Below, one piece after another: positions 33,528 through 41,533 of a stretch of DNA of 64,000 bases. Location: assembly GCA_035493475.1 (NCBI GenBank), contig DATJIF010000175.1, forward strand, positions 62,001 through 126,000, written 5' to 3'. The number at the start of each line of letters is the position of its first letter. Position 1 is the stretch's first letter. This DNA is from Actinospica sp035493475 (lineage in GTDB: Bacteria; Actinomycetota; Actinomycetes; Streptomycetales; Catenulisporaceae). The notes under the pieces were generated by a model. The model was not told where the DNA came from, did not search any database, and worked only from the letters and a program-made list of their open reading frames with translations. A program made the translations under genes and the position numbers.

Positions 33528-34526
33528 TCACGTGCTACAGGAGACCGATGGCCAGGTCCATTGACCGTTCGGGGATATGGTGACGCTGAAGTTGTTGCCG
33601 CTGCCGTTGGGTTTGCCGACCATGACGTACTGGCTCGGCCAGCTCGCGCTGACGTTCGAGGTCGAGTAGACGACCGCCGGGGAGACGAGGTTCATCGTCA
33701 CGGTCCAGGTGCTGGAGCCGGTGACCGCCACGTTCAGGTTGTACCAGTTGCTGCCCTTCGAACCGGCCGAGAGCGTCGCCGTGCACGAGCCGCTGCCGCC
33801 GCCCGTCCCCCCGCCGGAGCCGCTGCCCGAGGTCACCGTGACGCTGTCGTTGCCGCTGCCGCCGCCCCACGCCTCGGTGGCGAGGATCTGGTAGTTGAGC
33901 GTCCCGAGGTTCATGCCGTGGCTGGCCCACGCGTTGAAGAAGTTCTGCGTGGTGATCGTGCCGCTGGAGACCGGCGACGTGCGGATCGCGAGGTATTGCT
34001 CGAACGTCGCGGTGCCCTGGATCGAGGGCTGATTCACCTGCTGGTGCTCGTAGATGTTGTACGTGCCGCCGTCGCTCGTGACCTGGCCCATGTAGGTGCC
34101 GGCCGTGTTCGGCGAGCCGGAGTAGTTCTCCTCGATGTAGTACTCGACCAGCGGGCTGGTCGACCAGCCGTAGAGCGAGACCAGCGTCGTGCCGCCGGAC
34201 GCGTTCAGGCTGCTCGAGAAGTTCACCGTGTTGTGGGTGCCGGGGTTCCAGCCGACGCCGTCGACGAAATCGCCGACGCCGCTCCACGAGGTGGAGTAGC
34301 TGGTCCCCGAGTTGAGCGTCATGCAGGCAGAACCGGATCCGGCGGTCCACATCTGGTAGTAGTTGCCGCCGTTGGTGCCGGTCTGGCTGGAGCAGATCGT
34401 CGATGCGGCGGAGGCGCTGCCCGGCAGCGCGACGAGTCCGGCGATCAGGGCGAGGGCCGCGATGAGCGCCAGCCGGATCCGGCCGGCGCCGTGTCGTGCC
34501 CGGGGTGGGAAGAGAGGAACGTGCAC
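33528..34526 (-). CDS. Secreted GH11 endo-1,4-beta-xylanase with CBM2
   Basis: A 332-aa enzyme: Sec signal peptide (residues 1-40, ending GSASA), GH11 jelly roll (about 42-226), Gly/Ser linker, and a C-terminal CBM2-like module closed by a Cys pair. The nucleophile is Glu128 (SPLVEYYIEENY) and the acid/base Glu218 (ILATEAWGGGSG). I choose GTG 34526 because AGGAGG lies 10 bp upstream; ATG 34544, six codons earlier, is the alternative. Two CGAAA-type dyads upstream suggest repression by the adjacent LacI protein. Confidence 0.92.
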   Translation of the reverse strand: MHVPLFPPRARHGAGRIRLALIAALALIAGLVALPGSASAASTICSSQTGTNGGNYYQMWTAGSGSACMTLNSGTSYSTSWSGVGDFVDGVGWNPGTHNTVNFSSSLNASGGTTLVSLYGWSTSPLVEYYIEENYSGSPNTAGTYMGQVTSDGGTYNIYEHQQVNQPSIQGTATFEQYLAIRTSPVSSGTITTQNFFNAWASHGMNLGTLNYQILATEAWGGGSGNDSVTVTSGSGSGGGTGGGSGSCTATLSAGSKGSNWYNLNVAVTGSSTWTVTMNLVSPAVVYSTSNVSASWPSQYVMVGKPNGSGNNFSVTISPNGQWTWPSVSCST

Positions 34527-34628
34527 GCGGATGATCCTCCTCATTGAGGGTCGTGCGTCAGGTGGGTGAGGCCGCTTGCGGCCCATGCGGGAGTGTCCGA
34601 GAGACGACCGGGACCTGTCAATGAATTT

Positions 34629-34641
34629 CGGAAATGTTTCG
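34629..34641 (-). promoter_or_regulatory. CGAAA-type dyad, proximal copy
   Basis: CGGAAATGTTTCG, an imperfect version of the dyad at 34696-34706, about 100 bp before the GH11 start. Spacing between the two centres is about 66 bp. Confidence 0.45.
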
Positions 34642-34695
34642 AAGGCTGCCATGCCTTAGTCCAGCTCACCTTGAGATCACCAGGGAGCAGAGCTT

Positions 34696-34706
34696 CGAAA
34701 CTTTCG
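34696..34706 (-). promoter_or_regulatory. CGAAA-N-TTTCG operator upstream of GH11
   Basis: CGAAACTTTCG is a perfect dyad around one base. The CGAA-N-TTCG core is the site type reported for BxlR-like LacI repressors of xylan genes in Streptomyces. It sits between the end of the second lacI gene and the GH11 start. Confidence 0.6.
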
Positions 34707-34716
34707 GAATACGTTC

Positions 34717-35775
34717 CTAGCGGCGTGGCGCGGCGGTGCTGCTGCGCACGATCAGCTCCGTGGCCAGCTCGACCCGGGTGGCCGCCGACGCCCGCGGGCC
34801 CTTCTCGGCGAGTTCGATGACGATGCGGGCCGCGGTGGCGGCCATCTCGGTGAGCGGCTGGCGCACGGTGGTCATCGGCGGGCCGACCCAGCGGGTGGCC
34901 GGCAGGTCGTCGAAGCCGACGACGCTGAGGTCCTCGGGGATGCGCAGGCCGGCCTCGCGTGCGGCCTCGTACACGCCCATCGCCTGCAGGTCGTTGCCCG
35001 CGAAGATCGCGGTGGGGCGGTTCTCCAGCCGCAGCAGTTGCCTGCCGCACTCGTTCCCGGCCTCGTGGTGGAAGTCGCCCGCGCGGATCAGCGCGGGGTC
35101 GAAGGACAGCCCGGACGTCTCGAGCGCCGCGCGGTAGCCGTCGACGCGGGCCCGGCTGCACAGCAGTCGATCGGGTCCGGCCACCACGCCGATCCTGCGG
35201 TGGCCCAGTTCCAGCAGATGCCGGGTGGCGGCCAGGCCGCCCTGCCAGTTGGTCGCCCCGACGGTGGGCACGTCGAGTTCCAGATCGCCGACCGGATCGA
35301 TGACCGCGAAGGGGATGCCTCGGCCGGCCAGCTTCTCGCGCTGACCGGGGCTCAGCTTCGACAGGACGAGCAGCACTCCGGTCGGCCGCCGCGCGAGTAC
35401 GCCGTCCAGCCACGACTGGCCGGGGGTGATCCGCCCCGCCGACTGGGAGAGCACCAGGCTGAGCCCCTGCTCGTGTGCGACCTGTTCGGCGCCGCGGATC
35501 ACCTCCATCGCCCATGCGCTTTCGAGTTCGTGGAAGATGAGGTCGAGCAGCGGCGCGGGCCGGACTCCGCGGCGGCGGTAGCCGGACTGCAGCAGGAACT
35601 TCTCCACGCGCGCCCGGGTGGCGGGCGCGACGTCCGCCCGCCCGTTGAGAACTTTCGAAACAGTCGGAGCCGAGACCCCGCAGGCTCGCGCAATGTCAGC
35701 GAGCGTCGTGGTCTCGTCGAGCTTCTCTCCGAGCGGTTCCGCGGCGGAGCGCTGGTGCGTTTCGGATGAGTTCAC
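34717..35775 (-). CDS. LacI-family regulator (second, upstream of GH11)
   Basis: A 352-aa repressor: helix-turn-helix at residues about 24-45 (TTLADIARACGVSAPTVSKVLN) after an N-terminal 23-residue extension, then the effector domain. It is on the same strand as GH11, 190 bp upstream of it, and CGAAA-type dyads occupy that gap. It is distinct in sequence from the first LacI, whose operator is different, so extracellular and intracellular xylan steps may be separately controlled. Confidence 0.9.
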   Translation of the reverse strand: MNSSETHQRSAAEPLGEKLDETTTLADIARACGVSAPTVSKVLNGRADVAPATRARVEKFLLQSGYRRRGVRPAPLLDLIFHELESAWAMEVIRGAEQVAHEQGLSLVLSQSAGRITPGQSWLDGVLARRPTGVLLVLSKLSPGQREKLAGRGIPFAVIDPVGDLELDVPTVGATNWQGGLAATRHLLELGHRRIGVVAGPDRLLCSRARVDGYRAALETSGLSFDPALIRAGDFHHEAGNECGRQLLRLENRPTAIFAGNDLQAMGVYEAAREAGLRIPEDLSVVGFDDLPATRWVGPPMTTVRQPLTEMAATAARIVIELAEKGPRASAATRVELATELIVRSSTAAPRR

Positions 35776-35842
35776 AGCAGGAATGGTAGCCGCCGTGCGA
35801 AATCGGTCCGCAAAGCTCTGGGCAACATTCGATATGCGACAG

Positions 35843-36760
35843 TCACGCCGCGGCGGCCTCCTGCAGAAAGGACGTCATCTCGCGGACGAGTGCTGTCGGC
35901 CGTCTGCGGTGGATGATGCTGATCCGGCGGGCCGGGGTGGGGCCGTGGAGGGCGCGCGGCACGACGCGGCGCCGGTCGGCCGCGGCGAGCACGCTCTCGG
36001 GGACGAGCGCGATGCCCAGCCCGGCGGCGATCAGGGCGAGGATGACGTGGTAGTCCGCTGATTCGTAGGCGACGGGTGCTTCGATGCCGGCCTGGAGCGC
36101 GAGGGTCTCCAGGCAGGTTCGGTTCGGGATGCCCGGCGCCCCGGAGATCCAGGTCTCGCCGGTGAGCCGGGCGAGTTCGACGCCGCGTCGTGCCGAGTGG
36201 TCGGCGGCGAGCCGGTGTCCGACGGGCACGACGAGTCTGAGCGGGTCGTCGAGCAGGACCTGCCGATCGAGGCCCGGATGCGGCGTCGCCGGGATGCCGG
36301 GATAGCGATGGGTGACCAGCGCGTCCAGGTCGCCGGAGGTGACCAGTCCGTAGCCGTCGGGCGGTTCGAGTTCGACGAGTGAGAGCTCGGCACGCGGGTG
36401 ACGCGACTGGAGCGCGGCCATCGCCGTCGGCACCAGCACCTGCGCCGCGGTGGCGAACGATCCGAGGGCCAGGCGCTGCGGCTGGCTTCCGATCGCCTGA
36501 TCGACCGCGGCCCGGGCGAGCCGGAGCGCGCCGACGACCTGCTCCGCGTGTTCGACCAGCACGAGTCCGACCGGTGTCAGGGTGATGCCGTTCGGTCGTC
36601 GGTCGAGCAGGCGTGCGCCGATCTCGGCCTCGAGCTTGGAGATCTGCTGGGACAGCGCGGACGGGGTGAAGGCGAGATTGCGCGCCGCCTCGGCGATGGA
36701 TCCGGCGTGCGCCACTTCCATCAGCACACGTAGTCGGTTGACGTCGAGGTCGCGGACCAT
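35843..36760 (-). CDS. LysR-family regulator
   Basis: A 305-aa regulator with an N-terminal winged helix (IAEAARNLAFTPSALSQQISKLEAEIG) and a C-terminal LysR substrate domain. It is divergent from the PLP-dependent dehydratase gene (84-bp gap) and probably activates it. A GTTA-N8-TAAC dyad lies between them. Confidence 0.9.
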   Translation of the reverse strand: MVRDLDVNRLRVLMEVAHAGSIAEAARNLAFTPSALSQQISKLEAEIGARLLDRRPNGITLTPVGLVLVEHAEQVVGALRLARAAVDQAIGSQPQRLALGSFATAAQVLVPTAMAALQSRHPRAELSLVELEPPDGYGLVTSGDLDALVTHRYPGIPATPHPGLDRQVLLDDPLRLVVPVGHRLAADHSARRGVELARLTGETWISGAPGIPNRTCLETLALQAGIEAPVAYESADYHVILALIAAGLGIALVPESVLAAADRRRVVPRALHGPTPARRISIIHRRRPTALVREMTSFLQEAAAA

Positions 36761-36773
36761 GCGCCCATCCTAC

Positions 36774-36789
36774 GTTAAGTGTAGCTAAC
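36774..36789. promoter_or_regulatory. LysR-type dyad
   Basis: GTTAAGTGTAGCTAAC: 4-bp arms GTTA/TAAC around 8 bp, close to a T-N11-A LysR box. It is 14 bp upstream of the lysR start and 56 bp upstream of the dehydratase start. Confidence 0.5.
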
Positions 36790-36844
36790 TGCTGCTTACT
36801 TTTCGTTGCTTGTGCTAATGGTGTGCGGGGCGAAGCATGGGCCT

Positions 36845-37774
36845 ATGACCTCCACGAACACCAGCCCGATCCGCGTGCCCTCGGCCGACGACGTCCAGAC
36901 GGCCGCCGAGCGGATCCGCCCCTACGCCCGCCGCACCCCGATGCTCGACCTGGAGATCGAGGGCCGCCGGGTGCTGCTGAAGCTGGAGTACCTACAGCGC
37001 AGCGGTTCGTTCAAACTGCGCGGGGCGCTCAACGCGATGCTCGGCGGACCGCTGACCGACCACGTGGTCGCCGCGTCCGGGGGCAATCACGGCCTGGCGG
37101 TGGCGACCGCGGCTTCGCTGCTCGGGGTCTCGGCGACGGTCTTCGTCCCGGAGACGGTTCCGGATGCGAAGGCGCGCCGGATCGAGGCCGCCGGCGCCCG
37201 GCTCGTGCGGCACGGAGCCACGTTCGCCGACGCGGCTGCCGAGGCCGCCGTGTTCGCGGCCGGGCCGGGGCGCCGGTTCCTGCACCCGTACGACGATCCG
37301 GCCGTGATCGCCGGGCAGGCCACCGTGGCTGCGGAGATCGTGGCCGACGCCGAGGACGTCGATGTGATCGCGGTGGCGGTCGGCGGCGGCGGATTGGCGG
37401 CCGGCACGGCGCTCTCGATCGGGGACCGCCGTCTCGTGGCCGCGGAACCAGAGCACTGCCGTTGCCTGTACGACGCGCTGGCAGCGGGCGCTCCGGTCGA
37501 CTCGCCGGTCGACTCCGTGGCGGCCTCGGCGACCGGCGCCAGCAGGGTCGGGCGGATCCCGTTCGCCGTCCTGTCAGAGCACGAAGTCGACTCCGTGCTG
37601 GTCAGCGACGAGCAGATCCTTCAGGCCCGCGACCGGCTGTGGGAGGACTGCCGGATCGCGGTCGAGCCCGCCGCGGCCATCCCGTTCGCCGCGTGGCTCG
37701 CCGGTAAGGTCCCCGGACGGCGCCCCTGCCTCGTCGTATGCGGCGCGAACGCCGACTGGAGCGCTACTCGATGA
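36845..37774 (+). CDS. Threonine/serine dehydratase-like PLP enzyme
   Basis: A 309-aa fold-type II PLP enzyme. Lys57 (RSGSFKLRGA) is the expected Schiff-base lysine; ASGGNHGLAVA binds the substrate carboxylate and VAVGGGGLAAG the PLP phosphate. It has no ACT regulatory domain, so it resembles catabolic dehydratases or serine racemase. I choose ATG 36845, since the 13 codons before it in frame do not look like protein; 36806 is possible. Its end overlaps the convergent GntR gene by 11 bp. Confidence 0.87.
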   Translation: MTSTNTSPIRVPSADDVQTAAERIRPYARRTPMLDLEIEGRRVLLKLEYLQRSGSFKLRGALNAMLGGPLTDHVVAASGGNHGLAVATAASLLGVSATVFVPETVPDAKARRIEAAGARLVRHGATFADAAAEAAVFAAGPGRRFLHPYDDPAVIAGQATVAAEIVADAEDVDVIAVAVGGGGLAAGTALSIGDRRLVAAEPEHCRCLYDALAAGAPVDSPVDSVAASATGASRVGRIPFAVLSEHEVDSVLVSDEQILQARDRLWEDCRIAVEPAAAIPFAAWLAGKVPGRRPCLVVCGANADWSATR

Positions 37775-38480
37775 CGTTGAAGTCGACTTGGAGGGTGTAC
37801 CTGTCGGCGATGTAGGAACTGACGGTGTGTTCGAGCGGGACGCCGTTCTGGTCGACGATGGAGCGGGTCTCGACCAGCAGCGGCGTCGTGGCGGCGACGG
37901 CGAGTTCGATCGCGTCGTCGTCGGCGGTACGGGCGCTGAGCAGCGAGGTGCCCAGGCTCGGGTTCAGGCCGAGGCGGCGCAGCGCGTTGTGCAGGGATCC
38001 GGTTTCCAGGTCGGCGTTCAGCAGCGCGGTGAGGGCAGCGGGGAAGGCGGCGCGTTCGATGGCCACCGGCAGGTCGTCGAACATGCGCACCCGTGTGATG
38101 GCGACGATCGTGGCGGCGGACGGGTCGTCACCGGGGTAGAGGGCGGCGGCCTGGTCCGGGGTCGCCGGGCGCACCTCGGCTTCCAGCAGGCGGGAGCGCG
38201 GGGTCCTGCCGAGGGCGAGGGCCTGGTCATGAAAGCTCATCAGGGTGCCGACCGGGCGGGCGGCGGCGCTCCTGCGCACGAAGCTGCCCTTGCCCGGCAC
38301 GCGTTCGAGCAGCCCGTCGCGTTCGAGCCCGGCGAGCGCGGCGCGCACCGTCATGCGGGAGACCCCGAACTCCTGGGCGAGCCGGGGCTCCGAGGGGAAC
38401 GCCTGCCCGTCGGCGGCGTGCGCGAGCCTGCGGCGCAGCTGCTTCTCGATCCGTTCGTAGATCGGTTGCGATGCGGGCAT
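37764..38480 (-). CDS. GntR-family regulator, HutC/UTRA type
   Basis: A 238-aa regulator: winged helix (LAQEFGVSRMTVRAALAGLERDGLL) then a UTRA ligand domain (ITRVRMFDDLPVAIERAAFP). ATG 38480 is chosen because AAGGAG lies 8 bp upstream; the frame is open 20 codons further. It is divergent from deoC, with a perfect palindrome of HutC type between the two genes, so it likely represses deoC. Confidence 0.88.
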   Translation of the reverse strand: MPASQPIYERIEKQLRRRLAHAADGQAFPSEPRLAQEFGVSRMTVRAALAGLERDGLLERVPGKGSFVRRSAAARPVGTLMSFHDQALALGRTPRSRLLEAEVRPATPDQAAALYPGDDPSAATIVAITRVRMFDDLPVAIERAAFPAALTALLNADLETGSLHNALRRLGLNPSLGTSLLSARTADDDAIELAVAATTPLLVETRSIVDQNGVPLEHTVSSYIADRYTLQVDFNVIE

Positions 38481-38550
38481 CCCGGAGGCTCCTTGCAGGT
38501 CGGGCGGGTCGGCCCGGGGAGGGGTCGACGGCACCATCATGGCAGTATAG

Positions 38551-38564
38551 GCTGTCTAGACAGC
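38551..38564. promoter_or_regulatory. GntR (HutC-type) operator upstream of deoC
   Basis: GCTGTCTAGACAGC is a perfect 14-bp palindrome with the GTnTAnAC core typical of HutC-type regulators. It lies 22 bp before the deoC start and 71 bp before the divergent gntR start. Confidence 0.75.
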
Positions 38565-38585
38565 TTTGCTCGGAAGGAGACTCCC

Positions 38586-39311
38586 TTGTCCACCGCCTCG
38601 CTCGACGTTCCCCGCTGGACCGGCCACCTGCCCACCCGCGCGCAGGTGGCGCGGATGATCGACCACTCGCTGCTGCGCCCCGAACTGACCCCGGCCGAGG
38701 TCGACGCCGGACTGCGCACCGCCCTGGAGTGCGAGGTCGCCTCGGCCTGCGTACGCCCGAGCGACATCGGTGCCGCGAGCGCCGTGCTCGACGGATCGGT
38801 CGTCGCGGTCGGCACCGTGGTCGGCTTCCCGCACGGCTCCGGCACGGTGGCGGCGAAGGTCTTCGAGACCCGCGAGGCGGTATCGCTCGGCGCGACCGAG
38901 ATCGACATCGTCATCAACATCGGCCGTCTGCGCGCCGGGCAGACCGCGTACGTCCAGGACGAGATCGCCGCCCTGGTGCAGGCGGCCGAGGGTCGGATCG
39001 TGAAGGTGATCTTCGAGAACTGCTACCTGACCGAGCCGGAGAAGATCGCCGGATACCGGGCCGCCGAGGCCGCCGGCGCGCACTACGTCAAGACCAGCAC
39101 GGGTTTCGCTCCCGGCGGCGCGACGGCCGAGGACATCGCGCTGATGCGGCGCACCGTCTCCCCGCACGTCGGGGTCAAGGCCGCGGGCGGCGTGCGCACC
39201 CTCGACGCCCTGCTCGAACTCAACCGGCTCGGCGCCACCCGCTTCGGGGCGACCGCGACCAGGGCTGTCCTCGACGACTTGGACCGGCGCCGCGGACCGG
39301 GCTCCGACTGA
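38586..39311 (+). CDS. deoC: Deoxyribose-phosphate aldolase
   Basis: A 241-aa class I aldolase that splits 2-deoxyribose 5-phosphate into glyceraldehyde 3-phosphate and acetaldehyde. Lys169 (VKTSTGF) is the Schiff-base lysine and Lys198 (VKAAGGVR) the second active-site lysine. The start is TTG 38586, with GGAAGGAG 7 bp upstream; no ATG or GTG fits. It is a stand-alone gene facing away from a GntR regulator, which suggests induced use of deoxynucleosides. Confidence 0.94.
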   Translation: MSTASLDVPRWTGHLPTRAQVARMIDHSLLRPELTPAEVDAGLRTALECEVASACVRPSDIGAASAVLDGSVVAVGTVVGFPHGSGTVAAKVFETREAVSLGATEIDIVINIGRLRAGQTAYVQDEIAALVQAAEGRIVKVIFENCYLTEPEKIAGYRAAEAAGAHYVKTSTGFAPGGATAEDIALMRRTVSPHVGVKAAGGVRTLDALLELNRLGATRFGATATRAVLDDLDRRRGPGSD

Positions 39312-39323
39312 ACCGGCGCGCGG

Positions 39324-39644
39324 TCACCGGGAGGCTACGGATTCCGCCTCCAGGTACGCCGCGAGCAGTTCCAGGAACGGGCCGACGAGATGGCCGTCCT
39401 GCGCGCTGTGCCGGAAGCCGTGCGCGGGGTTGACGGTGTAGCGGTTGCGGCGGCCGACGCGTTCCCGGATGAGGTAGCCGGCGCCCTCGAGGTCGGCCAC
39501 GATCGCCTGCGCCGTGCGTTCGGTCACGCCGATCACCGCCGCGATGTCCACCATCCGCGACTCGGGGTTGCGGGCGATCTCCACGAGGGCGCGGCCGTGG
39601 GCCGTCAGCAGGGTCCATGAGCCGTCTGTCTGAGCACGAGTCAT
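39324..39644 (-). CDS. Winged-helix regulator, MarR/ArsR-like, small
   Basis: A 106-aa DNA-binding protein: TLLTAHGRALVEIA, ITERTAQAIVADLEG-like recognition helix (VTERTAQAIVADLEGAGY) and a wing (IRERVGRRNRYTVN). It has no ligand domain. An 8-bp-arm palindrome directly upstream of its start suggests autoregulation, and possibly control of the divergent STAS gene 118 bp away. Confidence 0.82.
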   Translation of the reverse strand: MTRAQTDGSWTLLTAHGRALVEIARNPESRMVDIAAVIGVTERTAQAIVADLEGAGYLIRERVGRRNRYTVNPAHGFRHSAQDGHLVGPFLELLAAYLEAESVASR

Positions 39645-39654
39645 GCCACCCACT

Positions 39655-39670
39655 TTAACTCGCGAGTCAA
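39655..39670. promoter_or_regulatory. Operator-like palindrome before the winged-helix gene
   Basis: TTAACTCGCGAGTCAA, with seven of eight pairs matching, 11 bp upstream of the winged-helix start codon. Confidence 0.6.
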
Positions 39671-39698
39671 GTCGTGCGTGAAAAAACACACGTCTTTC

Positions 39699-39727
39699 TT
39701 GACGGGTTTCACGCCGCGGCCTACCCT
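39699..39727 (+). promoter_or_regulatory. Housekeeping-type promoter of the STAS gene
   Basis: TTGACG at 39699-39704, a 17-bp spacer, and TACCCT at 39722-39727; a start point near 39734 would leave a short leader before the ATG at 39763. Confidence 0.5.
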
Positions 39728-39762
39728 GGCGGTGCCCGCGACTCATGGAGGGAAGCACCGCG

Positions 39763-40134
39763 ATGTCGAGCCGCACCGTGACCACCCGGACCGAGGACCG
39801 CGACGGGATCGCCGTCCTGCTCGTCTCGGGCGAGGTCGACCTGGCCGGCTCCGCACGGCTCAGCGCGGCGCTCGGCGCGGCGCTGGCCCCCGGCGCGCCG
39901 CTGGTCGTGGACCTGAGCGGCGTGGACTTCCTGGACTCGGCCGGGCTGCGCGCCCTCGCGCTGGCCGAGCGGACCGCCGCCGACCTCGGCGGCCGGCTGC
40001 TGATCGTCCCGTCCCCGGCGGCCATGCGGGTGTTCGAGATCACCGGCCTCGCCGCGGCCTTCGAGCTGTGCCGGGACCTCGACGGGGCGGTCGGCGCGGC
40101 GGTCGACCGCACCCCCGCCGAGTCCGCCGACTAG
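39763..40134 (+). CDS. STAS-domain anti-sigma-factor antagonist
   Basis: A 123-aa RsbV/SpoIIAA-type protein. The phosphorylatable Ser lies in FLDSAGLRAL; SGEVDLAGS is the family N-terminal signature. In partner switching, the unphosphorylated form binds an anti-sigma kinase and frees a sigma factor. ATG 39763 is preferred to 39745 because GGAGGG precedes it. The RsbW-like gene follows 109 bp later. Confidence 0.9.
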   Translation: MSSRTVTTRTEDRDGIAVLLVSGEVDLAGSARLSAALGAALAPGAPLVVDLSGVDFLDSAGLRALALAERTAADLGGRLLIVPSPAAMRVFEITGLAAAFELCRDLDGAVGAAVDRTPAESAD

Positions 40135-40139
40135 AACGC

Positions 40140-40164
40140 GATTCGGCGGGACGCGCGCGGGTAT
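40140..40164 (+). promoter_or_regulatory. SigB-like promoter (P1)
   Basis: GATT at 40140-40143, 15 bp, GGGTAT at 40159-40164: a full match to the actinobacterial SigB-type pattern GNTT-N14-16-GGGTA(T/C). It is 80 bp upstream of the RsbW-like gene. Confidence 0.6.
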
Positions 40165-40243
40165 CCGGCTTTCTCGCGACGTCCGGCGCGGTCGTCGCGG
40201 ATAATCGCGAAGGCGGGACCACGACGAGGAGCGGCGCGAGGCG

Positions 40244-40684
40244 ATGCGGGACACACGGGACGGGACCGGCGTCGAACCGGTGCGCATGGTGACGATCACG
40301 CTGCTGGCCGACCAGGACTACCTGGCCCTGGCCAGAACCTCGGCGATGCACGTGGGCGCGCTGCTGTTCCTGCCGCTCCCGCGGGTCAACGACCTGCGCC
40401 TCGCCGTGGACGAGGCCTGCTCGCTGTTCCTGAGCCCGCTGCCGGAGATCGGCGCGGACGAGGCGGCCGCCCCCACCACCGAGACGATGCTGCTGTGCTA
40501 CGAGCGGTACCCGGACAGCCTGCACGTCACCGTGCGCGCCCGGACGCCGGACGGCTGGCCGGACCGCGACGAACTCGGCTGGGCGATGCTGAACAGCCTG
40601 GTCGGCGAGGTGCGCGCGAGCGTCGAGGACGGCGTCGGCACGCTGACCCTGGTGGAGCCGCTGCCCGGTGCGCCGTCCGCCTGA
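40244..40684 (+). CDS. RsbW-like anti-sigma regulatory protein
   Basis: A 146-aa protein of the GHKL ATPase-like anti-sigma group. VNDLRLAVDEACSLF is the region of the ATP-binding N-box, but the usual Asn after EAC is missing, and the glycine-rich lid (GxGL) is also not seen. ATP binding and Ser kinase activity may therefore be weak or absent; proteins of this type are often found next to STAS genes in actinobacteria. A SigB-like promoter precedes it. Confidence 0.72.
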   Translation: MRDTRDGTGVEPVRMVTITLLADQDYLALARTSAMHVGALLFLPLPRVNDLRLAVDEACSLFLSPLPEIGADEAAAPTTETMLLCYERYPDSLHVTVRARTPDGWPDRDELGWAMLNSLVGEVRASVEDGVGTLTLVEPLPGAPSA

Positions 40685-40721
40685 CCCGCCGTTCGGGCCG
40701 GGGAAAACCGGTGCCCCGGCG

Positions 40722-40759
40722 CCCGGAGCGGGTCACTCGAACGGGTGACCCGCTCCGGG
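40722..40759. terminator. Bidirectional terminator hairpin
   Basis: A perfect 15-bp stem (40722-40736 with 40745-40759) and an 8-nt loop, between the convergent RsbW-like gene and the small hydrophobic protein gene. Confidence 0.85.
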
Positions 40760-40783
40760 CCCGGGGCGAGGGGGCGCCGACCG

Positions 40784-40957
40784 TTACCACCGGCCGTACC
40801 AACGGCGGCGTCCGCCGGACATCTCGCCGCGGCTGATGCCGAAGCCGATCAGCCACGCGACGAACACCACCAGCGCGATCCACCACAGCACGTGCGCGGC
40901 GAAGCCGAGTCCGCCGAGCACCAGCGCCAGCAGCAGGACGAGCAGGATCACAGCCAT
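40784..40957 (-). CDS. Small hydrophobic membrane protein
   Basis: A 57-aa protein made almost wholly of two hydrophobic helices (AVILLVLLLALVLGGLGF and LWWIALVVFVAWLIGF) and a basic tail (GGRRRWYGRW). ATG 40957 has GGAGG upstream. Proteins like this are frequent in actinobacterial stress regulons and have no known function. It lies 36 bp after the DUF3040 gene, probably in its operon. Confidence 0.75.
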   Translation of the reverse strand: MAVILLVLLLALVLGGLGFAAHVLWWIALVVFVAWLIGFGISRGEMSGGRRRWYGRW

Positions 40958-40993
40958 CCGAGAATCCTCCATCTCATACGAAGATCAGTTCGA

Positions 40994-41341
40994 TTACGTG
41001 CCGGGCAGGTTGCCGCGAATCCCGCGTCCAAACCCGGTTCCGTAGCGGCGTGCGCGGAACCACAGCCGTACGGCCGCCGTGCCGAGCGCCGCGAAGGTCG
41101 GGGCGAGCACGATCCACGGCCACGGCCCGTGATGCGCGACGGCGACGCAGAGCAGCGTGAACCACGCGACGCACAGCACGCCGGCGACGAGGATCCGCCC
41201 GGCCGGGTGCCGGGCACGCTGCTCGCGGCGCTCGAAGCGCCTGCGGCGGCGGGCGAAGCGCCGCGCCCAGCGGGGATCCTCGTCCGTCAGGTCCTGTTCG
41301 ATGGCGGAGATGATCCGTCTGTCCCGTGCGGAGAGTCCCAT
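40994..41341 (-). CDS. DUF3040 family membrane protein
   Basis: A 115-aa protein with the DUF3040 start MGLSARDRRIISAIEQDL, a strongly basic middle (FARRRRRFERREQRAR) and two membrane helices. The start is set by that signature. Function is unknown. GGGTAC (41388-41393, minus strand) upstream resembles a SigB -10 box, but its -35 is poor. Confidence 0.85.
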   Translation of the reverse strand: MGLSARDRRIISAIEQDLTDEDPRWARRFARRRRRFERREQRARHPAGRILVAGVLCVAWFTLLCVAVAHHGPWPWIVLAPTFAALGTAAVRLWFRARRYGTGFGRGIRGNLPGT

Positions 41342-41414
41342 GGCCGCCTTCCGATCCGTCCGGCGGATACCGGACGGGCCGAGCGCAGTACCCGGAGCCG
41401 CGCGGATCATGCGG

Positions 41415-41439
41415 GTTTGGCGCGGACCGGCGCGGGCAA
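41415..41439 (+). promoter_or_regulatory. SigB-like promoter (P2)
   Basis: GTTT at 41415-41418, 15 bp, GGGCAA at 41434-41439. The same boxes and spacing occur at 50995-51019. It is 95 bp upstream of the MEDS-ATPase gene. Confidence 0.5.
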
Positions 41440-41533
41440 TCGGGCCGGGCCCCGGACGCCGGGTCCGGGGCACCAAGGCGCGGGGCCGCCCGGGGCGGTC
41501 GGCGCGGAACGAGAGCGTTCGACGGAGGGCAGG

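Noticed and set aside
31593..34547. 984-codon plus-strand frame across GH51 end, GH10 and GH11
   Set aside because: It crosses three real genes in the wrong frame or strand and lacks any motif.
35645..35665. CGAAA/TTTCG-like sequence inside the second lacI gene
   Set aside because: It falls on the codons of the conserved TVSKVLN helix, so codon use explains it. Autoregulation from there is not needed.
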